DNA of 64,000 nucleotides from Acidobacteriota bacterium. Lineage in GTDB: Bacteria > Acidobacteriota > Terriglobia > Acidiferrales > UBA7541. Positions 41,874 through 50,395 of this stretch are shown here, piece after piece. The stretch is from assembly GCA_003167215.1 (NCBI GenBank), contig PMTV01000053.1, positions 124,001 to 188,000 of the forward strand, written 5' to 3'. The position numbers and the translations under genes were made by a program. Positions within the stretch are counted from its first letter, which is position 1. Each line of letters begins with the position of its first letter. The notes under the pieces were generated by a model. It did no database searches. It saw nothing but the letters and a program-made list of their open reading frames with translations, and was not told the DNA's origin.

Positions 41874-43318
41874 TTGCGCGCTGCCGCGAGCAATCTAAAT
41901 TGTTCAAGCAGCTTGCCCGATAGACCGTCAAAGCTTCCGTTCGACATAACAATTACCATGTCCCCCGTCTTCGTATTCTCCGCCAGGTACTCCGCAATTT
42001 CATCCGAGGACTCAAACGCTTTAGCCGGGCGTCCGCGCTGGAGTAATGAATCCGCAATCTGCTCCGGCGAAAGGCGCTCTTCTTCCTCCAGCAATTGAGC
42101 CCGATTCACAGGGCCAATCAGCACTGCATCAGCGACCGCCAGCGCATCCGGCAGCACATGCTGAAATATTTTCCGGCGCATCGTATTGGAGCGTGGTTCG
42201 ATCGCAGCCCAGATTTTTCGCCCGGGCCAACGTGTGCGCGTGGCCTCCAGCGTGAGGCGGATGGCCGTCGGGTGGTGGGCGAAATCCTCCACTACCAGCA
42301 CGCCGTTCGCTTCACCCTTGATTTCCATTCGTTTGCGTACGCCTTGAAACGTCGCGAGCGCGCCCTCGACTGCTTCGCATTCGACTCCCCGCCCGTACGC
42401 CAGAGCAATCGCCGCCAGCGCGTCGAGCACGTTGTGTTTGCCCGCAACCGGCATGCGGATGCGCGTTACTTCGCTGCCGTGAAACGCCACGCGAAATTCC
42501 GTCGCCGAGTCCTGCCACAAAATATCGCCCGCATACCAGTCGCATCCTGCTGTGAGCCCAAACGTTTCAATGGGGCAAAAAGCTTTGGCAACCGCTTCCC
42601 GAAGGTCGGGGCTCTCACCCCAGATCAATATGCGCCCCCGCCGAGGCACCAGATTCACCAGGCGGCGGAATTGCAGAGCGATGGCGGCGAGATCGGGGAA
42701 AATATCCGCGTGATCGTACTCCAGCGAAGTAAGAATCAATTCGTCAGGATGATAATGCAGAAATTTCGGCCCACGATCGAAGAAGGCGGTCTCGTACTCA
42801 TCGCCTTCGATGATGAATTCCTCTCCACCGCCAAGGCCATAGCTTCTTTCGTTGAAATTGGGCAGGACACCACCGACGAGAAAATCCGGCCGCCGGCCGG
42901 CCACGTGAAAAATCCAGGCAAGCATTGCAGTGGTCGTAGTTTTCCCATGCGTTCCCGCCACTACGATCGACGTATGCCCCGGAATAAAATATTCCTCGAG
43001 AAGTTGCGGCATCGAGCAATAAGGAATTTTTTCGTCGAGGATATATTCCATCTCCGGGTTTCCGCGCGCGACGATATTCCCCACCACCGCAAGGTCCGGA
43101 ACGGGATGCAAATTCTCCTCCCGAAATCCTTCGTTCCAGCGAATGCCCAGCGAATCCAGCAATGTTGACGCCGGCGGATATACGCCTACGTCTGAGCCGG
43201 TGACGCGAAACTCGCGCTCGTTCAACATTCCCGCCACGGGCGCCATTGCTGCTCCGGCAATTCCTAGCAGATGAATATGTTCAGGCTTTTGGCCTAGCAT
43301 TCCCGCCTCGCCCACCAT
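41870..43318 (-). CDS. mpl: UDP-N-acetylmuramate:tripeptide ligase Mpl
   Basis: 482 residues, Mur ligase family. HIHLLGIAGAAMAPVAGML at the N-terminus is the Mpl/MurC Rossmann start; VAGTHGKTTTTAMLAW is the ATP site; EDFAHHPTAIRLTLEATR and GPVNRAQLL are typical. Mpl reattaches the recycled L-Ala-gamma-D-Glu-mDAP peptide to UDP-MurNAc. An internal ATG at 43300 is an equally possible start. Only 7 nt follow the LD-carboxypeptidase gene, a functional match for peptidoglycan recycling. MurC cannot be fully excluded but the MLGQKPEHIHLLG opening fits Mpl. Confidence 0.88.
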   Translation of the reverse strand: MVGEAGMLGQKPEHIHLLGIAGAAMAPVAGMLNEREFRVTGSDVGVYPPASTLLDSLGIRWNEGFREENLHPVPDLAVVGNIVARGNPEMEYILDEKIPYCSMPQLLEEYFIPGHTSIVVAGTHGKTTTTAMLAWIFHVAGRRPDFLVGGVLPNFNERSYGLGGGEEFIIEGDEYETAFFDRGPKFLHYHPDELILTSLEYDHADIFPDLAAIALQFRRLVNLVPRRGRILIWGESPDLREAVAKAFCPIETFGLTAGCDWYAGDILWQDSATEFRVAFHGSEVTRIRMPVAGKHNVLDALAAIALAYGRGVECEAVEGALATFQGVRKRMEIKGEANGVLVVEDFAHHPTAIRLTLEATRTRWPGRKIWAAIEPRSNTMRRKIFQHVLPDALAVADAVLIGPVNRAQLLEEEERLSPEQIADSLLQRGRPAKAFESSDEIAEYLAENTKTGDMVIVMSNGSFDGLSGKLLEQFRLLAAARK

Positions 43319-43325
43319 TCGTATC

Positions 43326-44270
43326 CTACGTCGTGCACGCCGGCTCCAAAATTTCCAGCGTCGCGCTACCGGACTCGTTCGCGGAAACCCGCGCGCGAAC
43401 TCCCAACGGCAGAGTCAGCATGGGTCTCGAGGTATGGCCAATCGCCGCGCCCCAGACAATCGGAAATCCTAGCGGCTTCAGTATCCGTTGAGCGACATCC
43501 CTAACAGTCTCGGTACCGGCCGGCCCTTCGCATTCCGGAAAATCACCAAGTATCACGCCGGAAACTCCGCGGAATTTTCCCGCCTGTTTCAGATGCATCA
43601 GTGCGCGGTCAACCTGCCACGGCTTCATCCCTCGATCTTCGAGAACCAGAATCGCGCCGTGCGTGTCCAATTCCCACGCCGTGCCTAGCGTGGTTTCAAC
43701 CAGCGTCAGGCAGCCGCCGAGAAGCGTGCCGTCCGCCTTCCCGGGATTCAGAGCTTCAGCGCCACTTAGCGCTACCGTCCATCCGTGCCGGGTTTCCGTG
43801 GTCGCACGCGAAAAGCTTTCCCGGTCGTAGCCTTCGGCAAGCCCTTCTCCCTTGTTGAATCCGGAAGCGACCATCGGCCCATAAAAAGTAACCCAGCGGA
43901 ATTTCTGCCACAGAAATATTTGAAGCGATGTAACGTCGCTGTAGCCGAGCAAAATTTTGGGAACGGATAGCGCGACGCTGAGGCCATCCAGTAGATAGTT
44001 CGAACCGTATCCGCCGCGCGTGCAGAAAATCGCGCGCGTATCAGTCTCGACGAAGGCTTCCTTTAATGCAGCGACGCGGTCTGCGGCAGTTCCCGCGAAA
44101 AACACGTTGCGCGCCTGTACTTCTGCATCGTTCATTTTAGTTTTGTAGCCGAGCCGCGCGAGTTCCCTGCTCCCCTTTTCCACCCGATCACTCTCGACAG
44201 GACTTGAAATAGAAATGATCCGAATTATGTCTTGCGGTTGAAGCGCCGGAGGCTTAAACGTTCGGGGCAT
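43326..44270 (-). CDS. LD-carboxypeptidase (S66 family, LdcA-type)
   Basis: About 314 residues from the ATG at 44270 (MPRTFKPPALQPQDIIRIIS). The in-frame ATG at 44318 would add 16 residues; neither has a clear ribosome-binding site. FCTRGGYGSNYLLDGLS carries the nucleophile Ser, and ILVLEDRGMKPWQVDRALMH and GVILGDFPEC are other S66 landmarks. Removes the terminal D-Ala from muropeptide tetrapeptides in the cytoplasm, producing tripeptides that Mpl can reuse. Directly upstream of mpl. Confidence 0.9.
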   Translation of the reverse strand: MPRTFKPPALQPQDIIRIISISSPVESDRVEKGSRELARLGYKTKMNDAEVQARNVFFAGTAADRVAALKEAFVETDTRAIFCTRGGYGSNYLLDGLSVALSVPKILLGYSDVTSLQIFLWQKFRWVTFYGPMVASGFNKGEGLAEGYDRESFSRATTETRHGWTVALSGAEALNPGKADGTLLGGCLTLVETTLGTAWELDTHGAILVLEDRGMKPWQVDRALMHLKQAGKFRGVSGVILGDFPECEGPAGTETVRDVAQRILKPLGFPIVWGAAIGHTSRPMLTLPLGVRARVSANESGSATLEILEPACTT

Positions 44271-44357
44271 ACGCGCAACCGAGAATAAGGAATTTCCGGT
44301 GGGTAGTCCAGACAACATGGCGGTGCGGTTTACATCCCAGCAGCGCTGTCTCGGAGA

Positions 44358-46430
44358 TTAGAAAGAAGTCAGCGTCAGCAGCACGTCGCCATATCCGCTC
44401 ACCGGGGCAGTCGACACGGGAGATGTGGAAGAGAACGCCGCCACGCGGCCATTTGAAATGATGCGCACAGGCAAAAATTGATTCACATCCAATATCGGAG
44501 CTTGCGATGAATTCCCTGGGGTAGCCACGGTGACGGTACGAGCGGTACAGGCGCTTGTCGCGCCAAAGCACGTATCACGCACAAAGAGGAAAGTTTCAAC
44601 AGAGTGTTGGCGTTTTGCGTAAGTGGAAATCCCGGAGATGAAACTGATGTACCGCCCCGATGCGCTGATCCATGGAGCATACGCGTCCGAATTCGTTGAG
44701 ACACCAGCGGTTTCCGTAGCAATTAATACCGTGGACGGAGTGCATCCATCGGAAGCTGTAGCGCCGAGACAAGTGTCGCGCAAAAAGACATTCGTCTCCG
44801 ATTTCGACACCTCAGCTACAAGGTTGGAAGCGCTGGACTGAAATACAACAAATCGTCCGTCACCGCTCACAGCAGGATCCGTGCTCTGCCCGTTACCGGA
44901 CCGTCCGGCGGCAGACAGCGAGACTTCGGTAGTTGACGGCACGCATGATGCCGGAACGTTCGAACCCAAACAGGTGTCGTGCAGTAGAATCTGCGGAGAG
45001 GTTGGCGTTGCGTCCGATGTCGGCCCCGCAGCTACAAACGCGACGTATCGTCCATCAGCCGAAATTGCAGGGTTTTTAGCTTCCGATCCGCTGGCTTGAT
45101 AGTTGGCGTCAACCGGAATCTCTGCCGTATTAGCAATACAAGATTTCCCTGCGGTTAGCCCAGCGCACGTGTCTCGGACAAAAACTTGAAGTCCCGAGCC
45201 TGTTTGTCCCGCAACCAGATTTGCGGCCGAAGAAGCGAACGCTATGAACCTGCCATCGGCGCTCATCGAGGACGATCCGCTATCACCGGCGATGGCCAAT
45301 TCACCGGAAGTGGTTGCTGACACCAATTCCGTGCTCGGCGCGCAACCGGACGGAGAATTCACGCCGGTGCAAAGATCGCGCACAAAAAGATTCATCGCGG
45401 GCGCCCCCGACGTGCCCTGCTGGCCGGAAACAAGATTCGTCGCCTTAGACGCAAACACAAGAAATCTGCCATCTGCGCTCATAGCCACTTGATTGCCCGC
45501 TTCTGCATTGGGCGCGCTGCCGTCGGGAGCTAAATCCACAGCCGTCGTTTTGGATACGCATGCGGCAGCGCCCAGGCAAGTATCGCGCACAAAAACATTT
45601 CCACGCGCGCCTTGCGCCACCAGATTCTTGGCTTTCGAGAAAAATGCGACGAATCTGCCGCCGGCGCTAATCGCCGGCGCCGCGCTTGCTCCGTCCGCAG
45701 GACCTCCGGAAGCATTCACCGAAGCCACTACGGGAAACGCGGCGTTGCCCGACATGAAGTTAAAATTCACGGAGGGTGAATAGGTTTGACTGTCACCGGG
45801 TGTGGTATTGAACACGCTTATGCTGGCGAATCCGGCGGTCGCAATGTCGGATGCTGGAATGTTCGCTGTCAAGCTAGTGGTGCTGACGAAAGTAGTCGCA
45901 AGCGGTCCGAAATTCCAGTCGATCGTGGAGCCCGCCATCTGCACGACATTGTTTACGATTATGGGCGCTACAAAGTTTGAACCAGTCACGGTGAGCGTGA
46001 AGCCGCCGCTTCCTGGATTTGCGCTCGTGGGAGAAAGGCTCGTAATCGCAGGCGAGCCATTCTGCACGGCGTTGATCGTAAACGTGGCGGCAAGCGAAGG
46101 GCCGCCCGGTTCCGGATTTGTTACGGTGACCGCGGCGATTCCGGCGGTCGCGACGTCTGTCGCAAGAATAGTCGCGGCGAGTTGCCCGGTCGTCGTATTG
46201 ACCGTGCTCGTACGCATTGAGCCGTTCCAAAAAACTTCCGACGGCGGGCTTTTGACGAATCCTGTTCCGGAAATAAATAAAGTGAACATTTGGCTACCGG
46301 CTGTAACGCTCGCAGGAAAGAGGCCCGTTATGACAGGAGTTGGCGGCGGCGAGGTGGTAGTAGAAGTGCAACTCCCAAGCGCGATTGTAACCGCAAGGAT
46401 CGCGGAAAAAGCAGTCCACCGCAAATGCAT
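44358..46430 (-). CDS. Lipoprotein with TIG/IPT domains and a PD40-like propeller
   Basis: 690 residues from the ATG at 46430 (AGGAGGG upstream, lipobox ALGSC). Longer in-frame starts lack a site. After a Thr/Pro stretch come two IPT/TIG-like Ig domains (PVITGLFPASVTAGSQMFTL; then AITSLSPTSANPGSGGFTL). The rest is six blades like SADGRFLVFASKATNLVSGQ. Each blade carries a FVRDTC...C or FVRDLC...C strand, i.e. two Cys 8-10 residues apart, suggesting a disulfide in each. A WD40-like PD40 propeller in the periplasm or outer membrane is predicted. Substrate unknown. Neighbours are unrelated metabolism genes. A hairpin lies in the leader. Confidence 0.85.
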   Translation of the reverse strand: MHLRWTAFSAILAVTIALGSCTSTTTSPPPTPVITGLFPASVTAGSQMFTLFISGTGFVKSPPSEVFWNGSMRTSTVNTTTGQLAATILATDVATAGIAAVTVTNPEPGGPSLAATFTINAVQNGSPAITSLSPTSANPGSGGFTLTVTGSNFVAPIIVNNVVQMAGSTIDWNFGPLATTFVSTTSLTANIPASDIATAGFASISVFNTTPGDSQTYSPSVNFNFMSGNAAFPVVASVNASGGPADGASAAPAISAGGRFVAFFSKAKNLVAQGARGNVFVRDTCLGAAACVSKTTAVDLAPDGSAPNAEAGNQVAMSADGRFLVFASKATNLVSGQQGTSGAPAMNLFVRDLCTGVNSPSGCAPSTELVSATTSGELAIAGDSGSSSMSADGRFIAFASSAANLVAGQTGSGLQVFVRDTCAGLTAGKSCIANTAEIPVDANYQASGSEAKNPAISADGRYVAFVAAGPTSDATPTSPQILLHDTCLGSNVPASCVPSTTEVSLSAAGRSGNGQSTDPAVSGDGRFVVFQSSASNLVAEVSKSETNVFLRDTCLGATASDGCTPSTVLIATETAGVSTNSDAYAPWISASGRYISFISGISTYAKRQHSVETFLFVRDTCFGATSACTARTVTVATPGNSSQAPILDVNQFLPVRIISNGRVAAFSSTSPVSTAPVSGYGDVLLTLTSF

Positions 46431-46468
46431 CAGCTCCACCCTCCTGTGAATCCTACAAAGCCCTGAGG

Positions 46469-46497
46469 CCGCTCGCCGTAGAAAGCCTCGCGAGCGG
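46469..46497. promoter_or_regulatory. 8-bp hairpin in the leader of the propeller lipoprotein gene
   Basis: CCGCTCGC (46469-46476) and GCGAGCGG (46490-46497) pair perfectly around a 13-nt loop, 39 nt upstream of the ATG. A competing 5-bp pairing exists between GAGGC (46465-46469) and GCCTC (46485-46489). No riboswitch class recognised. Confidence 0.4.
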
Positions 46498-46686
46498 AAC
46501 GGGGAAACCTGAACGATTTCGGCTGTCTGTAACGAATCAGAATTGATAACACCCAAGCCAGTGGACGTCAACTCGGATTCCCCGGCAAGGGCTTTGGTTG
46601 GCCGCAATACATCGCCGATTTCTACCTGGAATCTCGTACATCGAGTCACTCAGGAACATATTCGGGAAATCTGAGATCGCCTATCC

Positions 46687-47595
46687 CTACAGCTTAAACG
46701 CCGTCAGTTGCAGAAAACGCCTCGCGCGAGCGGTTATTTCCCGGCGCGTCAGAGTCGTCAGGCGCTCGACGCCGAAGCGCTCGACGGCAAAGCTCCCCAG
46801 CACCGAACCGTACACCATTGCGCGCCGAAGGGTCTGATCGTTAATTCGGCCTTCGCTGGCGAGATAACCCATGAAGCCACCCGCAAAACTGTCGCCCGCT
46901 CCGGTCGGATCGTGCACCTCTTCCAGCGGAAATGCCGGTACGGAAAACAGAAAATTGTTGTGCACCATCAAAGCGCCGTGCTCGCCGCGCTTGATCACCA
47001 GAGTTCGCGGCCCCATTTTGAACACGTGCTTGGCCGCGCGCATCAGATTGTGTTCGCCGGTTAACTGGCGGGTTTCGTCGTCATTAATCATTAGTATTTG
47101 CGTGTGCTTCAGTGTCTCGCGTAATTCCGCGGGCGTACCCTCGATCCAATAGTTCATGGTATCGAGTCCCACCACTTTTGGTTTGCATTTCATCTGTTTC
47201 AGCACGGAGCGCTGCAACGTGGGATCGATATTGCCCAGGAAAATAAACGATGAATCGCAATAGGAGCGCGGCAAAGTCGGCCGAAAATTTGCGAATACGT
47301 TCAGCTCGGTCGCCAGCGTGGTGCGCTCGTTCATGTTCTTGTTGTACCGACCGGACCAGAAAAATGTCTTCCCGGCGGCGTGCTCGAGACCGGTAAGGTC
47401 GATACGTCGGCCATGGAAAACAGCCTTGTCTTTCGCGCTGAAGTCATCTCCGACAATTGCCACCACGCGGACGGGTGTGAAATAGCTGGCCGCCAGCGCG
47501 AAATAACTCGCCGCGCCGCCCAGCGTTCGTTCCACCTTGCCGTACGGCGTTTCGAGGGCGTCAAAGGCGACAGATCCGACAACCAGCAGTGACAT
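46687..47595 (-). CDS. PfkB-family carbohydrate/nucleoside kinase
   Basis: 302 residues. LLVVGSVAFDALETPYGKVE start, GGAASYFALAA, and DPTGAGDSFAGGFMGYLA, the anion-hole and catalytic Asp motif. This sub-branch resembles kinases that sit with MTA phosphorylase. It begins 12 nt after the mtnP stop, so adenosine, or a methylthioribose-type sugar, is the candidate substrate; this is inference from context. Confidence 0.9.
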   Translation of the reverse strand: MSLLVVGSVAFDALETPYGKVERTLGGAASYFALAASYFTPVRVVAIVGDDFSAKDKAVFHGRRIDLTGLEHAAGKTFFWSGRYNKNMNERTTLATELNVFANFRPTLPRSYCDSSFIFLGNIDPTLQRSVLKQMKCKPKVVGLDTMNYWIEGTPAELRETLKHTQILMINDDETRQLTGEHNLMRAAKHVFKMGPRTLVIKRGEHGALMVHNNFLFSVPAFPLEEVHDPTGAGDSFAGGFMGYLASEGRINDQTLRRAMVYGSVLGSFAVERFGVERLTTLTRREITARARRFLQLTAFKL

Positions 47596-47607
47596 TCGTT
47601 CTCCTGT

Positions 47608-48465
47608 TTAGGAAATATATTTGCCGATAATGGGCGCTAGGCGCTTCTTGGTAGCACGCGAAATCGCTGCACGGTCTGTTAGAATTGCATGAGCCAGCGC
47701 CGATCCGCACTTGCAGTTTCGCGCGTCCGGCAGTTCGCGCACCACCTCATGCAGCACGCGTTGCACGTTTGCCGTATTGCGGCTTAAATTTTCGATTATC
47801 TCGTCCAACGTCACGGCATCGTGTTGGGGATGCCAGCAATCGTAGTCCGTAATCATCGCAATCGTGGCGTAGCAAAGCTCCGCTTCGCGCGCGAGTTTTG
47901 CCTCCGTTAAATTGGTCATGCCGATCACGTCAAACCGAAGCTGGCGGTAGGTGTGCGATTCCGCCAGCGTGGAAAACTGCGGGCCTTCCATGCAAACGTA
48001 CGTTCCAGCGCGATGGGCCTTCACTCCGGCCCGGTCGCAAGCTTCAGCGATATGAGCCGACAAGTTCGCGCAGGTGGGCTTGTCAAACCCGACGTGGGCT
48101 ACCACCCCGCCCCCGAAGAATGTGGCCACGCGAAGGCGCGTGCGATCAAAGAACTGATCCGGGATAAGAAAATCCAGAGGCGGCAAATCATCGCGAAGAG
48201 ATCCCACGGCGCTGACCGAGAGAATTCGTTCAACCCCGAGCATTTTCATGGCGCAGATGTTTGCGCGATAGTTAATTTCGCTCGGTGTGAGCCGGTGGCC
48301 CCGTCCATGCCGGGCCAGGAAAGCCACTCTGCGGCCTTCCAGCGTGCCGACGACAATCGCGTCAGACGGATCGCCAAACGGAGTCTTCACTCGAAGCTCG
48401 CGTGTACCGGTTAGCCCAGGCATGCCATAGAGTCCGCTTCCGCCGATAATTCCAATGCGAACCAT
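47608..48465 (-). CDS. mtnP: S-methyl-5'-thioadenosine phosphorylase
   Basis: 285 residues from the ATG at 48465 (GAAGGAA close upstream); an in-frame ATG at 48510 would add 15 residues of a Lys/Arg-rich leader. MVRIGIIGGSGLYGMPGL and FGDPSDAIVVGTLEG at the N-terminus, FLARHGRGHRLTPSEINYRA, YVCMEGPQFSTLAESHTYRQ and DVIGMTNLTEAKLAREAE are PNP/MTAP landmarks. Releases adenine and methylthioribose-1-phosphate from the by-product of polyamine synthesis. Co-transcribed with the PfkB kinase. Confidence 0.93.
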   Translation of the reverse strand: MVRIGIIGGSGLYGMPGLTGTRELRVKTPFGDPSDAIVVGTLEGRRVAFLARHGRGHRLTPSEINYRANICAMKMLGVERILSVSAVGSLRDDLPPLDFLIPDQFFDRTRLRVATFFGGGVVAHVGFDKPTCANLSAHIAEACDRAGVKAHRAGTYVCMEGPQFSTLAESHTYRQLRFDVIGMTNLTEAKLAREAELCYATIAMITDYDCWHPQHDAVTLDEIIENLSRNTANVQRVLHEVVRELPDARNCKCGSALAHAILTDRAAISRATKKRLAPIIGKYIS

Positions 48466-48538
48466 TTCCTTCGTGCTACTACTCCTTTTCTTTTTCGCCG
48501 CTCTCGGCATTCCATTTGCCTTTTACAGTGAAACGCGC

Positions 48539-49375
48539 TCAATCAATCGTAACGGGTTCGGCTTCCCACTTGCCGTCGCTTTCACGCAGATACCCGGCGG
48601 GCACTTTCGGATCGTGAGCAAAAAGCGCTATCCAGCCCTCGCGAATTGCCTCCGGAATCCACTTCTTTTTATTTTCCAGCGTGGTTAGCGGATACAGGTC
48701 ATATCCCATGATCCACGGCAACGCCAGGTGCGCCGTAGTCGGAACCAGGTCCGCGAAGAAAAATGCGGTTTGGTCTCCGCCGGTAAGTTTCACGCACTGC
48801 ATATTCGCCGTATGACCCGGAACGCGGATCAATTCGACACCCGGAGCAATCGCGCGGTCGTCCACGAGCAGAGACCACTTCCCTGCAGATTCCACGGCCG
48901 CGAAATTTTCCAACATATAGCTGGCGCGATCGCGCTCGGTGGGATTCTTCGCGTGTTCGAATTCGCCGCGCTGCACCACGTATCGCGCGTGTGGAAAGGC
49001 CGAGATTACTTTGTCCTTCTCTACACGCGTGTTTCCCCCGCAATGATCGAAGTGGAGATGCGTGTTGATCACGATGTCGATGTCCTGTGGATACACGCCG
49101 TAATCGAGCAGGCGTTTCGTCAAGTGCGGGCCGTCCAGCGCGAAAATGTCGCGCCGCTTCGCATCCCATTTATCTCCCGCGCCGGTTTCAACCAGAATGG
49201 TTTTGCCGCCGGCGCGAACCAGCAAACAATTCATCGCGAGCGTGATCCGGTTGCTGGCGTCCGCCGGAATTTTCTTCTCCCACAAGGGCTTCGGGATGAC
49301 GCCGAACATCGCGCCGCCATCAAGCCCCAAATGACCATCCACCAAAACGTGAAATTCCAGTTGCCCCAGCTTCAA
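48539..49375 (-). CDS. MBL-fold metallo-hydrolase
   Basis: 278 residues. NTHLHFDHCGG is the HxHxDH zinc motif; VPGHTANMQ and FFADLVPTTAH supply the further His and Asp ligands. The layout (about 30 residues, then a mixed beta core) resembles AHL lactonase-like or hydroxyacylglutathione-type members, but the substrate cannot be told. Overlaps meaB by 4 nt, so translationally coupled. Confidence 0.9.
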   Translation of the reverse strand: MKLGQLEFHVLVDGHLGLDGGAMFGVIPKPLWEKKIPADASNRITLAMNCLLVRAGGKTILVETGAGDKWDAKRRDIFALDGPHLTKRLLDYGVYPQDIDIVINTHLHFDHCGGNTRVEKDKVISAFPHARYVVQRGEFEHAKNPTERDRASYMLENFAAVESAGKWSLLVDDRAIAPGVELIRVPGHTANMQCVKLTGGDQTAFFFADLVPTTAHLALPWIMGYDLYPLTTLENKKKWIPEAIREGWIALFAHDPKVPAGYLRESDGKWEAEPVTID

Positions 49376-50337
49376 GGTTTATCTCCCAGTCCTGCGCGTG
49401 CCAGAATTTGATTCACCGCGCCGTACGGATCCATTTTCCGTTCGGCTACCTGCAACGCAATTCTATCGAGTTCGCGTTCACCAAGCTGCTCGCCGACCAC
49501 GCGCTCCAGCAGCCGCGCTTCGAGGAGCTGAAGAATCCATTCCTTCCAATGCGAGACTTCGCGCGCCTTTCGGTCATGCGCCTGGTCAAAATGCGCGCGG
49601 AAAAGCTCAATCTGGCGCGCCAGCTCATCCACTCCTTTGTTTTCAGTGGCAACCGTGCGCACGACCGGCGGTTTCCAGCCTTCGCGCTCCGGAACAAGCT
49701 GCAAGATAGCTCGCAGCTGCTGGTCATAGCGATCTGCGCCTTCGCGGTCGGATTTGTTCAAAACAAAAATATCTCCGATCTCCATCAGTCCAGCTTTCAG
49801 GCTCTGCACGTCATCGCCCATGCCGGGCATCAGCACTACGATGGTGCAGTCCGCGAGGCGCACAATTTCGATTTCGCCCTGCCCGACGCCGACCGTCTCG
49901 ATGAGAATCATTTGCTTGCCGGCAGCGTCCATTAGCAGCGCGGTATCCCTGGTTGCCTGCGCAAGGCCGCCGAGAAACCCGCGCGTGGCCATTGAGCGAA
50001 TGAATATTCCCGAATCTGTCGCGTGCCCTTGCATGCGCACGCGGTCACCCAAGATCGCGCCGCCCGTAAACGGACTGGAAGGATCCACCGCGATAATTCC
50101 CACTGTTTTTTGGTCCGCGCGGTAGTGGCTCGCGAGACGGTCCACCAGTGTGCTCTTCCCCGTTCCCGGCGCGCCGGTAATTCCCACACGATACGCGTGT
50201 CCGGTATAAGGGAAAAGCTGCCGAAGGATTTCTTCGGCTTCGCGCTCCCGATTTTCAATCGCAGAAACCGCTCGCGAAATCGCGCGTACGTCTCCCGCGC
50301 GAACTTGCTCGGCCCAGTTGTCAACATACGTGGTCAT
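49372..50337 (-). CDS. meaB: MeaB/ArgK-type GTPase (methylmalonyl-CoA mutase chaperone)
   Basis: 321 residues. GITGAPGTGKSTLVDRL is the P-loop, DPSSPFTGGAILGDRVRM and SMATRGFLGGLAQAT are the G3 and switch signatures, FVLNKSDREGADRY the NKSD motif. It gates cofactor loading of adenosylcobalamin-dependent acyl-CoA mutases. The mutase itself is not in the window. Flanked by an acyl-CoA dehydrogenase and an MBL-fold protein in a plausible fatty-acid or propionate-type operon. Confidence 0.93.
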   Translation of the reverse strand: MTTYVDNWAEQVRAGDVRAISRAVSAIENREREAEEILRQLFPYTGHAYRVGITGAPGTGKSTLVDRLASHYRADQKTVGIIAVDPSSPFTGGAILGDRVRMQGHATDSGIFIRSMATRGFLGGLAQATRDTALLMDAAGKQMILIETVGVGQGEIEIVRLADCTIVVLMPGMGDDVQSLKAGLMEIGDIFVLNKSDREGADRYDQQLRAILQLVPEREGWKPPVVRTVATENKGVDELARQIELFRAHFDQAHDRKAREVSHWKEWILQLLEARLLERVVGEQLGERELDRIALQVAERKMDPYGAVNQILARAGLGDKP

Positions 50338-50395
50338 TGGAAGGAGGTAATCAGTTCAAGGATTCGTCACTCAGAATAACAGACCGTGGAGAGTC

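Noticed and set aside
46465-46497. H-type pseudoknot in the leader of the propeller lipoprotein gene
   Set aside because: The second helix would need a loop of zero length crossing an 8-bp stem, which is not feasible; the two pairings can only be alternatives.
46430-46649. Longer N-terminus for the propeller lipoprotein
   Set aside because: The extended reading adds 73 residues with no signal sequence before the true lipobox peptide, and AGGAGGG sits just upstream of the ATG at 46430.
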